A DNA stretch of 64,000 nt from Bacteroidota bacterium (GCA_027487835.1 JAIYCU010000012.1:200679-264678), one strand, 5' to 3'. Counted from the stretch's first letter, positions 45,001 to 54,275 are shown. Numbers and translations: made by a program. The notes: generated by a model from the letters alone, not told the origin.

Positions 45001-48000
45001 TGTGTCGTTTGCAAGTAACTTGGCGCAAGGCTATTGGTCCAACTATAATTATAAGGCGCAGTGCCGCCTACAACATTTATTTCAATAGAACCTGAAGGTA
45101 CTGCGCTACAAGCTTGACTAATAGCTGTGTCAAGTGTAGCAGATAACACAAGCGGTTGGGAGATACTTACTGTATCTAATAATAAACAACCATTATTATC
45201 TTCTATTTCTAAGAAATAGGTGCCAGCAGCTAAAGTATTAATATCTTCATTGCTTGAACCAAACAATATACTACCAAGTTTTGTCCAACTGTAATTATAT
45301 GGCGCTGTTCCACCATTTACAACCTGCGCAATTGTACCATCTAATAAACCATTACAAGAAACATTTGTTGAGGTAATTACTGTAGAAATAGAATCTAATG
45401 GTTGTGTTAGAACAACAGTTCTGCTGGTTGAACAACCTTTATTGTCAACTATACTTACAAAATATTCACCAGGCAGGATATTATTTAAATCTTGACTTGT
45501 ATTAACGATATCTATTCCGTTACGTTTCCAGGTATATCCGTAAGGTACATTTCCACCAGTTACTGTAATATTAATATTTCCATTTTGACCACCCCTGCAA
45601 CTAATGTCATTAGAGCTGGTTAAAGTACTTGCCAAAACTGCTGGCTGCGCAACATTAGCAGTACAAGATCTAGTAATTCCATAACCATAGTTAACAACTA
45701 CTGTGTAAGATCCAGTTGGCAAATTACTTAAACTTGTAGTTGTAGGTCCAGTATTCCATTGGTAGGTATAAGGAAGAATCCCACTTACACTTACTGAAAC
45801 ATTGCCATCTGTATTTCCAAAGCAACTTACATTATTAATTACGCTACAAACTGGTGTATTAATTGGATAATAACCCGCGTCAATTGTTGGATTATCTTTA
45901 TCAATTGAACCTGCAGCCACATTAATAGTTACTACACCAGAATTACCGCTTGAGTCGGCATCATTATTACCAGCTAATTGCGGATTTTGATCACTTGTTG
46001 GCGTTAATCTATATTGGTCATAAGTAGTTTCAAATCTTACAAAATATTTTCCATCTGGTACATCTACAAATTTATAGTAACCGGGATTTCCAGAAAAATT
46101 ATTGCCACTAAAGGTAGAATCAAGTAATACATCATCACCACCGCCAATTGAATTGTCAGGACCTGTTCCATATAGGTAAACCTTAACACCATTCAAACCT
46201 TTATTAGCAGCCTCATCTTGAAGTCCATTTCCATTTTGGTCGATCCAAACGTAATCTCCAATAGAACCTAAAAGAGGGGCACAACTTGTAATCATACCAA
46301 CTTGATTTGGAGCAGCAGGTAACAATCTTCCAGTAATTCCAGGCATATCAGCTCTGCTTACTTGATAATAAATGGTATTATTCATTTGAATATTAGCGGG
46401 TGTACCAACAGGAACACGCATTGGCCATTCAAATTCGATACTATCCAATGCTGGCAAATTACTTGGCCTAACAATTTTTATTGCCGTAACACTTGTTATA
46501 TTAATTGGTGGAGTTAGTGTCCAAACAGGGTTGCTGCAACTTGGTGGATTAACGGCCGGTGTAAAATCTGCGTAACATGGGTTAGGTACTGAATTGTAAT
46601 AAACAGTTGAGTTAGGATCAGATAAAACTACAGGTCCCACCAAATTTGCAAACCATTGAGAATTTCTTGAATCACCAATGAATGGAAATACATCAATTAA
46701 AGTTAAATCTTTAGCGGCAACATTACCCTCATTCTTAACGGTTATTTTATATCGTAAAATATCACCTTCCTTCGTAATTGCATTTGTAGGATAATACACA
46801 AAACCAGGGTCACAGCCATTTTGGGCTTTGTAGGCAATTAAGGCAACTGCTGAAATAACAGTAGTACTTTCGTTATCATTTGTGCCTCTTGGAAAAATAG
46901 CTGGACCATCAGCTGACATAAACATCTTATTGTTTATATTGCCGGGCGCAGTTCCAGAAGCAATCCTAGCTTTAAAGTATACATTATAGGTAGTACCATC
47001 TGCTGGTACATTGCCTAAATTCCAAATCAAAATTTGTCCATTTACAGAAGGAACTATTGTATTTCCCGAAATAACAATTGAAGACGACCCTTGTATATAA
47101 GTTAAACGGCTATCCAAGGTATCATATAATACAACATTTTGGGCATTTACATTCCCTCCCAATTGAACACTAAATCTATAATTGATGGTATCGCTTGCTT
47201 TAAAACTAGGACCATTTAAAATTATTTTTGATGGAGAATTAAATACAGGTCTAGGAATCATAATTTCACTAATTCCAGAACAATTAGAAAAGCTTGAACC
47301 AATTCCACCATAATAATAGGAACCTTGAGAATTGTTGGCAATCGTGGTTCCATCATCACCTGGATTATTTGGATCATAGGTGGTTCCTTCGAAAATGTCT
47401 GTGCCATCTTTTGCTTTAAGTGCAGCGGTCCTCACATTTCCATTATAAGTTAAATTTTGACTTCCACCTATTGGTAATTTACTATAAATTTTAAATCTCA
47501 CCTCAGTAAGATATTCACTTACTCCTAATATTGAGGTAAAGGACACGTTTTTGTCTCCGGTGATAATGTGATTTCCTTGGAAAGTCCAATTAGAATTTAA
47601 ATTAGTTTTATAAAATAAATCTACAGTGTCAATTCCAGTTCTTGCTAATCCATCAACCAATCTTCCAATCTTAACTGTTGTAACATCTACACTTTTGTCT
47701 ATTTGATAGGTTAAAATTACACTATCAAGTTCTGTATTTCCTGAATTCGACCATCCATTTGCGAATTGATTATTACTTGTTCCAGGTAATACATGCTTGT
47801 TGAGCCAGCTTGCTGTAGCAGCTACAATCCCTCCGCCTGTGCAAACCAAATATGGCGTTGGACTTTCAACACCAAAACAGATAGAACCTGTTTTTTGAAT
47901 GTAATTTGAATTCCCCAAAGGTAGAATTGGGTAATCTCCACTTAATGTAGCTGAATTACAAGCAGACCAGCCAATTTGATAGGTTGGTTCTTCATATTTA

Positions 48001-48779
48001 ACTGAAACGTAGGCACTCCCTGAATAACTAGTATTAAAAAGTCCTGAAGACCAAGTCCAAGTAATTATCCTCGAAAGCGGGTCATAAGTTGGGGCATTTG
48101 AACCCGAAAAAGAAGTAGCTTCCACAAATGTAACACCTGCTGGAAGCGTATCCCTTAGCACAGGGTTGGCTAATTGTAAAGCACCTGAACTAGAACCAGA
48201 ATTTCCAATTGATACTTTGAAAATTGTTAAATCATTTATTGCACCGCCTGAATTTTTAATTTTTGAAACTGTAAATTTTGATTCAGCAATTGCTATAATA
48301 TTTAAGGTGTCTGAATAAACCGGACTTCCTCCACCAACGTTATCAAAGGTTATTTTTGTAAATAAATCAGGTGCATAACCATCAGGAGTGGTTCCATTTA
48401 TGTACTTAAGTTTTAATTCAAGCTGACCAGTAACTCCAGCAGGTAATGGATGAACATAATTAATAGTAACTTTATTTAAACCAGCATTATACGTAACTGA
48501 AGAAATTTGAGTTGGCGGAAATAATACATTACTGCTAAATGTACTTTCATTAAAAGGAATAAGATTATCAGGTAGGTTTAATTCTGCTACCACGTTTTGA
48601 CCCGATGTAGTATTTGCGGCTGTAGAATAGTTAAAAGTATAGGTTATTTGACTACCTGTAGCAATTGAGCTAACATTAGCACTCGCACTTGTTGTAAAAA
48701 TATACTGAGCGTTAACACCAGATATTGACAATAAGGATATTATCGCTATTAACAAGTATTTATAGTTTAAATTTTTCAT
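42006..48779 (-). CDS. Giant cell-surface protein (SdrD-B, SprB and PKD repeats, type IX sorting signal)
   Basis: A 2257-residue surface protein. It has a signal peptide (1-24), DUF11-like adhesion domains through about residue 830, and an SdrD B-like domain at about 840-970 (IGDYVWIDQNGNGLQDE). Four SprB-type repeats follow (about 980-1290; SCFGNTDG, SCRGGQNG, SCNGLLDG and a diverged fourth). Then come about ten PKD domains (about 1300-2140; DFGDG motifs) and a C-terminal type A type IX sorting domain from about residue 2170 (ELYPNPNVGQFSLKVKG). It resembles gliding or adhesion proteins of the SprB class. The sortable C-terminus predicts export by the type IX system under PorX control. Within the PKD run, one two-domain unit appears to be duplicated (see findings). 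Confidence 0.92.
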   Translation of the reverse strand: MKNLNYKYLLIAIISLLSISGVNAQYIFTTSASANVSSIATGSQITYTFNYSTAANTTSGQNVVAELNLPDNLIPFNESTFSSNVLFPPTQISSVTYNAGLNKVTINYVHPLPAGVTGQLELKLKYINGTTPDGYAPDLFTKITFDNVGGGSPVYSDTLNIIAIAESKFTVSKIKNSGGAINDLTIFKVSIGNSGSSSGALQLANPVLRDTLPAGVTFVEATSFSGSNAPTYDPLSRIITWTWSSGLFNTSYSGSAYVSVKYEEPTYQIGWSACNSATLSGDYPILPLGNSNYIQKTGSICFGVESPTPYLVCTGGGIVAATASWLNKHVLPGTSNNQFANGWSNSGNTELDSVILTYQIDKSVDVTTVKIGRLVDGLARTGIDTVDLFYKTNLNSNWTFQGNHIITGDKNVSFTSILGVSEYLTEVRFKIYSKLPIGGSQNLTYNGNVRTAALKAKDGTDIFEGTTYDPNNPGDDGTTIANNSQGSYYYGGIGSSFSNCSGISEIMIPRPVFNSPSKIILNGPSFKASDTINYRFSVQLGGNVNAQNVVLYDTLDSRLTYIQGSSSIVISGNTIVPSVNGQILIWNLGNVPADGTTYNVYFKARIASGTAPGNINNKMFMSADGPAIFPRGTNDNESTTVISAVALIAYKAQNGCDPGFVYYPTNAITKEGDILRYKITVKNEGNVAAKDLTLIDVFPFIGDSRNSQWFANLVGPVVLSDPNSTVYYNSVPNPCYADFTPAVNPPSCSNPVWTLTPPINITSVTAIKIVRPSNLPALDSIEFEWPMRVPVGTPANIQMNNTIYYQVSRADMPGITGRLLPAAPNQVGMITSCAPLLGSIGDYVWIDQNGNGLQDEAANKGLNGVKVYLYGTGPDNSIGGGDDVLLDSTFSGNNFSGNPGYYKFVDVPDGKYFVRFETTYDQYRLTPTSDQNPQLAGNNDADSSGNSGVVTINVAAGSIDKDNPTIDAGYYPINTPVCSVINNVSCFGNTDGNVSVSVSGILPYTYQWNTGPTTTSLSNLPTGSYTVVVNYGYGITRSCTANVAQPAVLASTLTSSNDISCRGGQNGNINITVTGGNVPYGYTWKRNGIDIVNTSQDLNNILPGEYFVSIVDNKGCSTSRTVVLTQPLDSISTVITSTNVSCNGLLDGTIAQVVNGGTAPYNYSWTKLGSILFGSSNEDINTLAAGTYFLEIEDNNGCLLLDTVSISQPLVLSATLDTAISQACSAVPSGSIEINVVGGTAPYNYSWTNSLAPSYLQTTQDIYNLYGGTYTGVTTDANGCRDTIQQAIGSLIVEADFDADPLNCEGTYELTNNSIGADNYTWLIEGVAPTGFNQRVYCTTTDTVIIMEFSPGEYRITLTVSSNEGCVDSLTKTIMVMPQPIALFAYDAIPCTSGIQFTNLSVNGSITSWNFGDLASGLNNTSTNNNPNHTFSANGTFNVTLIAGDAAGCKDTIVRAIPVQSVGITPTASFTHSIQSSSCATRAIFTNTSSNSTSYLWIFDDGSTSNIVSPSKAYPIAGTYSVKLVSFSATGCTDTIEHSVVIGANSNGAIAKFVANDSVQCLTNNRFNFINQSLYYGAGWISDYAWDFGDGTSNNTNTFVYDKQYATAGTYQVRLIAISPSGCRDTAYQMVRVLPEADPTFIMTIGCGMVAALEHAVDTNVSYVWSFGDGNFASNHLDSFSHTFTTPGKYNIRLTTYTQNGCSTTYSIGTLASDGRLPEPDFYYYVACANNIQFKNTSEWGSSYIWDFGDGSPADSSYEPYHSYATAGTYNVTLTVYNSPQCLKSITYAVVAPQGWGVKLPRARLAYWVQPCTNITFARDSATKDASNFNWYLNNTWVANGANVAIPDPGIGIYQLMMIADNGVCADTAYGGFEIQDEPIAGFDIITNTCSNTIMVSSNSNHATSYEWNFGNPGTLTNTSFGASASHTFSGNGTYNVRLIAYNLTGCADTLVQTVTVNQANSLNLANFTYINGLCNCKCQNTVKFNNLTPGSGNTYFWTFGDGTSSVQANPRKGFPAAGNYIVTLTSVDNTGCMSTKSMNVSIDASVNGPSAAFSTDYQVQCVDSNSYNFYNHSAYLGAGWINKYYWYFGDGTIDSTNSYIYNKKYATAGNYVVTLVAVGVEGCRDTMSMYVQVRALPCTGVLKFVNLQDGSNWHVDPGMGGGILNSLKELNTNFEFELYPNPNVGQFSLKVKGIGSTKYDIEIRDITGRLVQAQREITNKGVEIEVSTGELSDGAYIVRLITEDGYTAERKFVKVK

Positions 48780-48797
48780 TCTGTTTTAATAAAATTA

Positions 48798-49295
48798 TTA
48801 ATTACACTCTTTACGTGTTACATAACTTAAATATCCATTTGGATCAATCCCAACCAACACCTTACAGCCAGAAATTGGGTTTAATGTATAAACCCAAATT
48901 CCATTAGAAATTTTTGTGTCAGGTTGTCCTAATAAAGTTACTAATTCAGTTATTGAAATTTGAAAATCTCCAATAAAGTAATCGTATTCAGGTTTTGGAT
49001 CAACACTAGAAATAAATGTTGTTAATGTACTTTCAAGTGCATTAAACTCTAGAACCCTATTTTGCCCAACCTTAGATTTGAAAGATTGTGAACTTACCAA
49101 ATATTGTGGGTGCACTTTTCTTAAACTGTCTTGAGCGAGAAGCGCACAAGGTGATAAGAATACCATCATCAACAAAGTTTTTAAAATTGCTCTTCGTTGG
49201 CTTAGCAGCAATTCTTTGAATTTAATCAACATAAATTTCATGCTGATTTGGTTTGGGTTAATTTTATTCATAGAAATATTTTTTCCTTTATTCAT
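48798..49295 (-). CDS. Secreted protein of unknown function upstream of the surface protein gene
   Basis: A frame of 165 codons. A hydrophobic stretch ending LSPCALLAQ (about residues 38-54) is a signal peptide, after which about 110 residues are exported. Several starts are possible (ATG at 49295, 49271, 49241); the inner ones give a more normal signal peptide. The mature part (EYDYFIGDFQISITELVTLLGQPDTKISNGIWVYTLNP, then VLVGIDPNGYLSYV) recalls the small SmpA/BamE-like or lipocalin-type fold around LLGxPD, but I do not assign it. The giant surface protein gene starts 18 bases after its stop, so they probably share a transcript. Confidence 0.7.
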   Translation of the reverse strand: MNKGKNISMNKINPNQISMKFMLIKFKELLLSQRRAILKTLLMMVFLSPCALLAQDSLRKVHPQYLVSSQSFKSKVGQNRVLEFNALESTLTTFISSVDPKPEYDYFIGDFQISITELVTLLGQPDTKISNGIWVYTLNPISGCKVLVGIDPNGYLSYVTRKECN

Positions 49296-49766
49296 CTAAA
49301 CTTTAGACATTTAATAGAATGAAGCTTTGCGCAAAGTGTTATCAAATAGCCTTCCATACCATTTTTTATTAATCAATAATTTGATTAACAACGAGTTAAA
49401 AAAAACAGTTAAATTTGACTCATGCTCTAAAAAGCTCATTTTGGGAAAAATCAACCCAAATTGAACCCTTAAATTAGATTTAAATCCAACAATACGGGTA
49501 ATAATTCCCCTTATTGATTTGTTTTGTTGTGAAAATTTATTGCTCAAGTTTTGCCTAAAATGTTCGGCAAGTTCAGTATTTACAAGGATTTACATAAAAA
49601 AATATGCTAAATGTACGAAAACACACAAAGAGTAGCTTTTTTCCTCTTTTTATACATTTTTATACATTTAAATGGAAAAATGCAGTTTAAACACCTGTAT
49701 AATTCCAGTTAAAGCAGGATATAACATTTTAAAGAGCGTTAACAGCAATTTAAAAGGAAAAATTGC
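49296..49766. other. Intergenic region, no supported gene
   Basis: A 78-codon minus-strand frame (49311-49547) starts at TTG, has no recognisable domain and is rich in Lys, Asn, Leu and Phe; I do not call it. The rest is AT-rich with short poly-A and poly-T runs. It should hold the promoter of the secreted protein and surface protein pair on the minus strand, but I found no clear TTTG/TAnnTTTG pair. Confidence 0.5.
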
Positions 49767-49800
49767 AAAAAAAATCCCCCATGGCATAACCAAGGGGGAT
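49767..49800 (-). terminator. Intrinsic terminator of thrS-infC-rpmI-rplT
   Basis: On the minus strand ATCCCCC and GGGGGAT (extended by TTGG/CCAT with one mismatch), then eight T. It lies 27 bases past the rplT stop. Confidence 0.9.
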
Positions 49801-49826
49801 CTTTCTAAAAGTCGTAATTAATAATT

Positions 49827-50171
49827 CTATTTTACTGATTTAACAATTTCGGCGAATGTTTCAGGATGATTCATTGCCATATCAGCTAAAACCTTACGGT
49901 TCAAACCTAAACCACTTTTATGAACTAGGTTCATAAATTGGCTATAGCTTAAACCATGCACACGAGAACCTGCATTGATACGAACAATCCATAAACTACG
50001 GAAATTACGTTTCTTTGATTTACGGTCTCTATAAGCATATCCCAAACCCTTTTCAATAGAATGTTTGGCTATAGTTAATACATTTTTTCTTTTACCCCAA
50101 TAACCTTTGGCTAATTTGAGGAGTTTTTTACGGCGAGCTCTACTCGCAACGGAATTGACTGAACGAGGCAT
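49827..50171 (-). CDS. rplT: Ribosomal protein L20
   Basis: A 114-residue large-subunit protein: [70 protein letters not shown] is canonical. Last gene of the translation operon thrS-infC-rpmI-rplT. The 124-base gap before it (50172-50295) contains a small inverted repeat, AGGAG/CTCCT at 50249-50267, that could be part of a leader structure; L20 represses its own operon in other bacteria. A 10-base core copy of the iterated oligomer lies at 49898-49907. Confidence 0.97.
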   Translation of the reverse strand: MPRSVNSVASRARRKKLLKLAKGYWGKRKNVLTIAKHSIEKGLGYAYRDRKSKKRNFRSLWIVRINAGSRVHGLSYSQFMNLVHKSGLGLNRKVLADMAMNHPETFAEIVKSVK

Positions 50172-50295
50172 AATTTTTTAGTTTTTGAACCTAAGCGGCT
50201 AATTAGATTAGCTCTTTTTTGCTTTTGTTCGGGTTAACAAATAAAACCAGGAGTTTAAGGCCCTCCTAATAAAGGCCGCTATGCATAGCTTAGGG

Positions 50296-50496
50296 TTATT
50301 TACCTACACCCAATAGGTTTTTAACTAATCCCATATCAGCATCACTTACCACAACCATTTTGGTTAGGCCGCGCTTTTGCTTAGTGGTTTTTTTAGTCAA
50401 AATGTGATTCTTAAATGCTTGCGCACGTTTAATTTTACCACTTGGGGTAAGCTTAAAACGCTTCTTCGCAGAACTGTTTGTTTTTACTTTAGGCAT
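50296..50496 (-). CDS. rpmI: Ribosomal protein L35
   Basis: A 66-residue basic protein: [50 protein letters not shown] is the normal L35 pattern. It lies 25 bases after infC and 124 bases before rplT in the standard order. Confidence 0.97.
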   Translation of the reverse strand: MPKVKTNSSAKKRFKLTPSGKIKRAQAFKNHILTKKTTKQKRGLTKMVVVSDADMGLVKNLLGVGK

Positions 50497-50521
50497 TTTC
50501 TTTACTCCTATTATTTTATTA

Positions 50522-51136
50522 TTACGACTTCTTTCCTTCTCCTTTTCCCTTTGGACTCATCAAAAGGAACATTTTCTTTCCTTCCAACCTAGGCAATTGC
50601 TCAATTTTGGCAATTTCAGTTAACTTCTGTGCAAGTTGAAGTAACAATACCTCTCCTCTTTCTTTGTAAACAATAGAACGACCCTTGAAAAATACATAAG
50701 CCCTTACTTTATGACCTTCTTTTAAAAAGTTCTCGGCATGCTTATATTTAAAATCAAAATCATGATCATCTGTATTTGGTCCGAAACGAATTTCCTTTAC
50801 CTCAGACTTTGCCTGATTTGCTTTTTGCTCTTTCTTCTTTTTCTTTTGTTCGTAAAGAAACTTTTTATAGTCAATTACTCTACATACCGGTGGATCTGCA
50901 TTTGGTGATATTTCAACCAAATCCAATTCTTGTTCCTCAGCAAATTTCAATGCTTGGGAAAGCGTGTAAACACCCACCTCAATATTTTCTCCTACTAATC
51001 GAACCTGACTAGCTCTAATGAGATGATTTAACTTATGCTCAGGCTCCAAAGACCTGCGGCCTCTGCTCTGAAATCTGTTTGGTGGTGGTGTAGGGCTGCT
51101 TCCTGCACCTTGATTTGGATTAGTTGGTGTTGCCAA
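50522..51136 (-). CDS. infC: Translation initiation factor IF-3
   Basis: A 204-residue factor. It has an N-terminal extension rich in Pro, Ser and Arg (about 1-34), the N domain ([62 protein letters not shown]), a Lys-rich linker, and the C domain ([39 protein letters not shown]). No in-frame ATG exists until near the C-terminus; the first possible start after the thrS stop is TTG at 51136, six bases downstream of that stop. Non-AUG starts of infC are known to allow autoregulation by IF-3, which may apply here. Confidence 0.95.
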   Translation of the reverse strand: MATPTNPNQGAGSSPTPPPNRFQSRGRRSLEPEHKLNHLIRASQVRLVGENIEVGVYTLSQALKFAEEQELDLVEISPNADPPVCRVIDYKKFLYEQKKKKKEQKANQAKSEVKEIRFGPNTDDHDFDFKYKHAENFLKEGHKVRAYVFFKGRSIVYKERGEVLLLQLAQKLTEIAKIEQLPRLEGKKMFLLMSPKGKGEGKKS

Positions 51137-51142
51137 AGACTT

Positions 51143-53068
51143 TTATAGTTTTACTGTTAATTGATTCTCAAAATACTCAAAAAATTCATTCAAAGACATT
51201 TTTCCAACATCACCTTGACCATGCTTCCTTACAGAAACAGACTCTTCTTGTAATTCTTGTTCTCCTAAAATCAACATAAATGGGATTTTCTTAACCTCTG
51301 CATCCCTAATTTTCTTGCCAATTTTCTCGTTTCTGTCGTCGAATAAAGCGCGAATATCATTCTTTTTCATTAATTCAACAAGTTTTTGAGCATAAGGTAC
51401 ATACTTATCGCTAATTGGTAGCACAGAAACTTGCTTCGGACTTAACCAAGATGGCAGGTTTCCTGCATAATGTTCAAGCAAGAATCCAATAAATCTTTCG
51501 TGTGTACTTAATGGCGCTCTATGTATAATTAAAGGTCGTTCCTTTTCATTCTTCTCATTCGTGAAAAATAAATCAAAACGCTCGGCTTGCGCAAAATCAA
51601 CTTGGTTTGTAGCTAAGGTAAATTCCCTTCCAATTGCTGAATAAATTTGTATATCAATCTTAGGACCATAAAACGCCGCTTCATCCTCTACTTCTATAAA
51701 ATTAACCCCTAGGTTAACCAAAACTTTTCTAACCATTGCTTCGGTTTTCTCCCAAAGCTCTGGCGAATTGATGTACTTCTGTCCTAATTTTGCTGGATCA
51801 TGTTTTGAAAAGCGCATCACATATTTATCTATTCCAAATACCCCAAAGTATTTTAAATATAAATCATTTACCTTCTTAAACTCATCTTCAAATTGTGCTT
51901 CTGTGCAATAAATATGGGCATCATTCATTTGAAGACTCCTTACACGCATTAACCCAAATAACTCTCCACTTTGCTCATAACGGTAACAAGTACCATACTC
52001 AGCATATCTTAAGGGTAAATCCCTGTAACTCTTTGGTGTAGCTGCAAATATCTTGTGATGATGAGGACAATTCATTGCCTTTAAATAGTACTTTTCGCCA
52101 TCAATTTCCATAGGCGGAAACATGCTGTCTTTGTAATAAGGCAAATGCCCACTCTTTATGTACATGCTCTCACGCGCAATATGTGGAGATTTAACCCTGC
52201 AATACCCTGCGTCTTCCTCTGTTTTTTTAGCAAATCTCTCAAGCAATTCAATTATTGCGCCTCCATTTGGTAACCATAATGGCAATCCTGGGCCAACATC
52301 ATCATCAAAGGTGAAAATCTCTAATTCCTTACCCAACTTGCGATGGTCGCGCTTTTTCGCTTCCTCCAACATGGTCAAATAATCATTTAACTCAGATTGT
52401 TTCGGAAATGTTACGCCATAAACGCGAGTTAACTGAGGGTTGGTTTCTTTTCCTCTCCAATAGGCACCAGCCACACTCATTAATTTGACTGATTTGATAA
52501 AACCAGTATTTGGAATATGACCTCCGCGACATAAGTCGGTAAAATTACTATGACTGCAAAAAGTGATTTCACCGTCATTTAAATTTTCTATTAGTTCAAC
52601 CTTAAATGGATTGCCCTTTTCTTGATAAAAAGATAAGGCATCTGCTTTTGAAATTGACTTTTTATAAAACTCAGCTTTCTCACGCGCTAATTCAAGCATC
52701 TTATCCTCAATGCGCTTAAAATCTTTCTCAGAGAAGGCTTCGCCCTTAAAATCTATATCATAATAAAATCCATTTTCTATGGCTGGACCAATTGTCAAGT
52801 TAACGTTTGGATAAAAATGCTCAATTGCTTGCGCCATTAAATGCGCAGAAGAATGCCAAAATGCTGATTTTCCTTCCTTGCTGTCCCAGGTATACAATAC
52901 TAGCATCCCATCTTCTGCTAATGGTTCTGTTAACTCAATAACTTGTCCATTAAATTTACCTGTTAAAACATTTCTTGCAAGGCCCTCGCTAATAGATTTT
53001 GCAATCTCTAAGGCGGTGGTACCCCGTTCATACGAGCGAACGGAACCGTCTGGTAGTGTAATATTCAT
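51143..53068 (-). CDS. thrS: Threonyl-tRNA synthetase
   Basis: A 641-residue class II synthetase. It has a TGS domain (MNITLPDGSVRSYERGTTALEIAKSI), an editing domain with HSSAHLMAQAIEHFYP and the CRGGHIPNTG zinc-like site, and a catalytic core with MNCPHHHKIF, LPLRYAEYGTCYRYEQSGELFGLMRVRSLQMNDAHIYC (motif 2) and RAPLSTHERFIGFLLEHYAG (motif 3). The anticodon-binding domain is at the C-terminus. The ATG at 53068 is preferred to a TTG at 53095. First gene of the infC-rpmI-rplT operon. Confidence 0.97.
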   Translation of the reverse strand: MNITLPDGSVRSYERGTTALEIAKSISEGLARNVLTGKFNGQVIELTEPLAEDGMLVLYTWDSKEGKSAFWHSSAHLMAQAIEHFYPNVNLTIGPAIENGFYYDIDFKGEAFSEKDFKRIEDKMLELAREKAEFYKKSISKADALSFYQEKGNPFKVELIENLNDGEITFCSHSNFTDLCRGGHIPNTGFIKSVKLMSVAGAYWRGKETNPQLTRVYGVTFPKQSELNDYLTMLEEAKKRDHRKLGKELEIFTFDDDVGPGLPLWLPNGGAIIELLERFAKKTEEDAGYCRVKSPHIARESMYIKSGHLPYYKDSMFPPMEIDGEKYYLKAMNCPHHHKIFAATPKSYRDLPLRYAEYGTCYRYEQSGELFGLMRVRSLQMNDAHIYCTEAQFEDEFKKVNDLYLKYFGVFGIDKYVMRFSKHDPAKLGQKYINSPELWEKTEAMVRKVLVNLGVNFIEVEDEAAFYGPKIDIQIYSAIGREFTLATNQVDFAQAERFDLFFTNEKNEKERPLIIHRAPLSTHERFIGFLLEHYAGNLPSWLSPKQVSVLPISDKYVPYAQKLVELMKKNDIRALFDDRNEKIGKKIRDAEVKKIPFMLILGEQELQEESVSVRKHGQGDVGKMSLNEFFEYFENQLTVKL

Positions 53069-53085
53069 AATTTTTGTTGAGCTTG

Positions 53086-53115
53086 CAAAATACAATAATC
53101 AATGTTAATCAAAAA
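53086..53115 (-). promoter_or_regulatory. Candidate promoter of the thrS operon
   Basis: On the minus strand TTTTTG (53110-53115), 17 bases, then TATTTTG (53086-53092), close to the TTTG/TAnnTTTG pattern. It ends 17 bases before the thrS ATG. Confidence 0.4.
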
Positions 53116-53148
53116 GAAATTGGCAAGAAAATTGTCAATTAACATTTT

Positions 53149-53772
53149 ATGTCGTTTAAAACAATACTAAATAAAATAACAATAATAGCAATTGCTATAA
53201 TTGCTTTCTCGGCTCAATCTTGCACAACAACAAATGTTGGAGCCTTAGAGTACCATCGCTCGCAGTTAGGTATTAACTATAATAATCATAACATAATTTA
53301 TACTTTCTCTCCAGATTCACTTTTTAAAGAAAATGCCTCTACCCAGCTTGATAATTTCGATCAAGTTTATTTTGATAATTTATTACATCAACTCACCGCT
53401 AGAAATTACATTGTTGGCAGCAATGGACAATTGCAAACTGTTAATTTAGAACAATGTATAGTTTCAATAGAACAAAAAAATCAAATAGTCTCTGCTTTAA
53501 TTGCATGCAAAGCACCTTACCTTAAAGACAGTATTTTTTATGCCTATTCCGACATCCAAATTATAGGTCAAAACTTGGATGAAAACACAAACAAAAAACT
53601 TGCCGCCCAATTGGCTATTGCAACTGCTAAAAATATAGATAGTATTCAAATAATAGAGCTTATTAAAAAGGATCCAATTAAATATAATTCTACTTTCAAA
53701 AAGCGAGAAATAAATGGCCTTGGGCAAGCCCTCATTATACTTCTAGTTAGCTTCATTCTCATCCTAGCATAG
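53149..53772 (+). CDS. Predicted lipoprotein of unknown function
   Basis: A 207-residue protein with signal peptide and lipobox FSAQSC (Cys about residue 25), then a mature part without recognisable motif (LGINYNNHNIIYTFSPDSLF, DQVYFDNLLHQLTARNYIVGSNGQL) and a hydrophobic C-terminus (ALIILLVSFILILA). The C-terminal helix could be a membrane anchor in addition to the lipid. It is divergent from thrS. The next gene encodes another small lipoprotein 54 bases on. I do not recognise the family. Confidence 0.65.
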   Translation: MSFKTILNKITIIAIAIIAFSAQSCTTTNVGALEYHRSQLGINYNNHNIIYTFSPDSLFKENASTQLDNFDQVYFDNLLHQLTARNYIVGSNGQLQTVNLEQCIVSIEQKNQIVSALIACKAPYLKDSIFYAYSDIQIIGQNLDENTNKKLAAQLAIATAKNIDSIQIIELIKKDPIKYNSTFKKREINGLGQALIILLVSFILILA

Positions 53773-53826
53773 TTCGTATTTGTATTTACAGGCGCTAATT
53801 GATACATTTGAAGAACACATCAAATT

Positions 53827-54213
53827 ATGCAGTCAAAGCTATTTTTATTTATTTTCGGTTTGACCCTAATCGTCGCCTGCAAAAAAGAAGAAGATAATAC
53901 TATCAATTATCCAATCAATTATAAACTGTCAGGAAAATACTTTAGAGATTCATCCATTACTTCTAATGGGTATAAAATGCTTGATTTAACAACTAGCAGC
54001 AATTATTGTTGGCTTAGACGTGCAAATAGCAAGGATAGTCTTTATTGTTATGGAAGCTATGTTCAAACAAGCGACACATCAATGATTTGGAATGGGACAG
54101 ATGTTGTAAAAATTAGAATTACGCCAATAGATTCAATTCAAAACGGGGTTAAACTTGAAATTTTTGGCACCCCAATTGTACCAGCTCTGTTTGGATTTGC
54201 AAACCAGAAATAA
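53827..54213 (+). CDS. Predicted small lipoprotein of unknown function
   Basis: A 128-residue protein. The signal peptide MQSKLFLFIFGLTLIVAC ends in a lipobox with Cys18, followed by a Lys/Glu/Asp-rich tether (KKEEDN). The mature domain has KLSGKYFRDSSITSNGYKMLDLTTSSNYCWLRRANSKDSLYCYGSYVQTSD, with paired cysteines that could form a disulfide. No known domain is recognised. It ends 62 bases before the tRNA-Ala gene on the other strand. Confidence 0.6.
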   Translation: MQSKLFLFIFGLTLIVACKKEEDNTINYPINYKLSGKYFRDSSITSNGYKMLDLTTSSNYCWLRRANSKDSLYCYGSYVQTSDTSMIWNGTDVVKIRITPIDSIQNGVKLEIFGTPIVPALFGFANQK

Positions 54214-54275
54214 AAACAACATCTAGCGTTTTGGGTACATTAAATTAACATTTAATTTAGAACACCCTTAAATTG

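Noticed and set aside
42006..48779. Possible frameshift or gene split in the 6.8-kb frame
   Set aside because: The frame is open from signal peptide to sorting domain with continuous domain order, so it reads as one intact gene.
49311..49547. 78-codon minus-strand frame before the secreted protein gene
   Set aside because: TTG start, no motif, AT-driven composition; probably chance.
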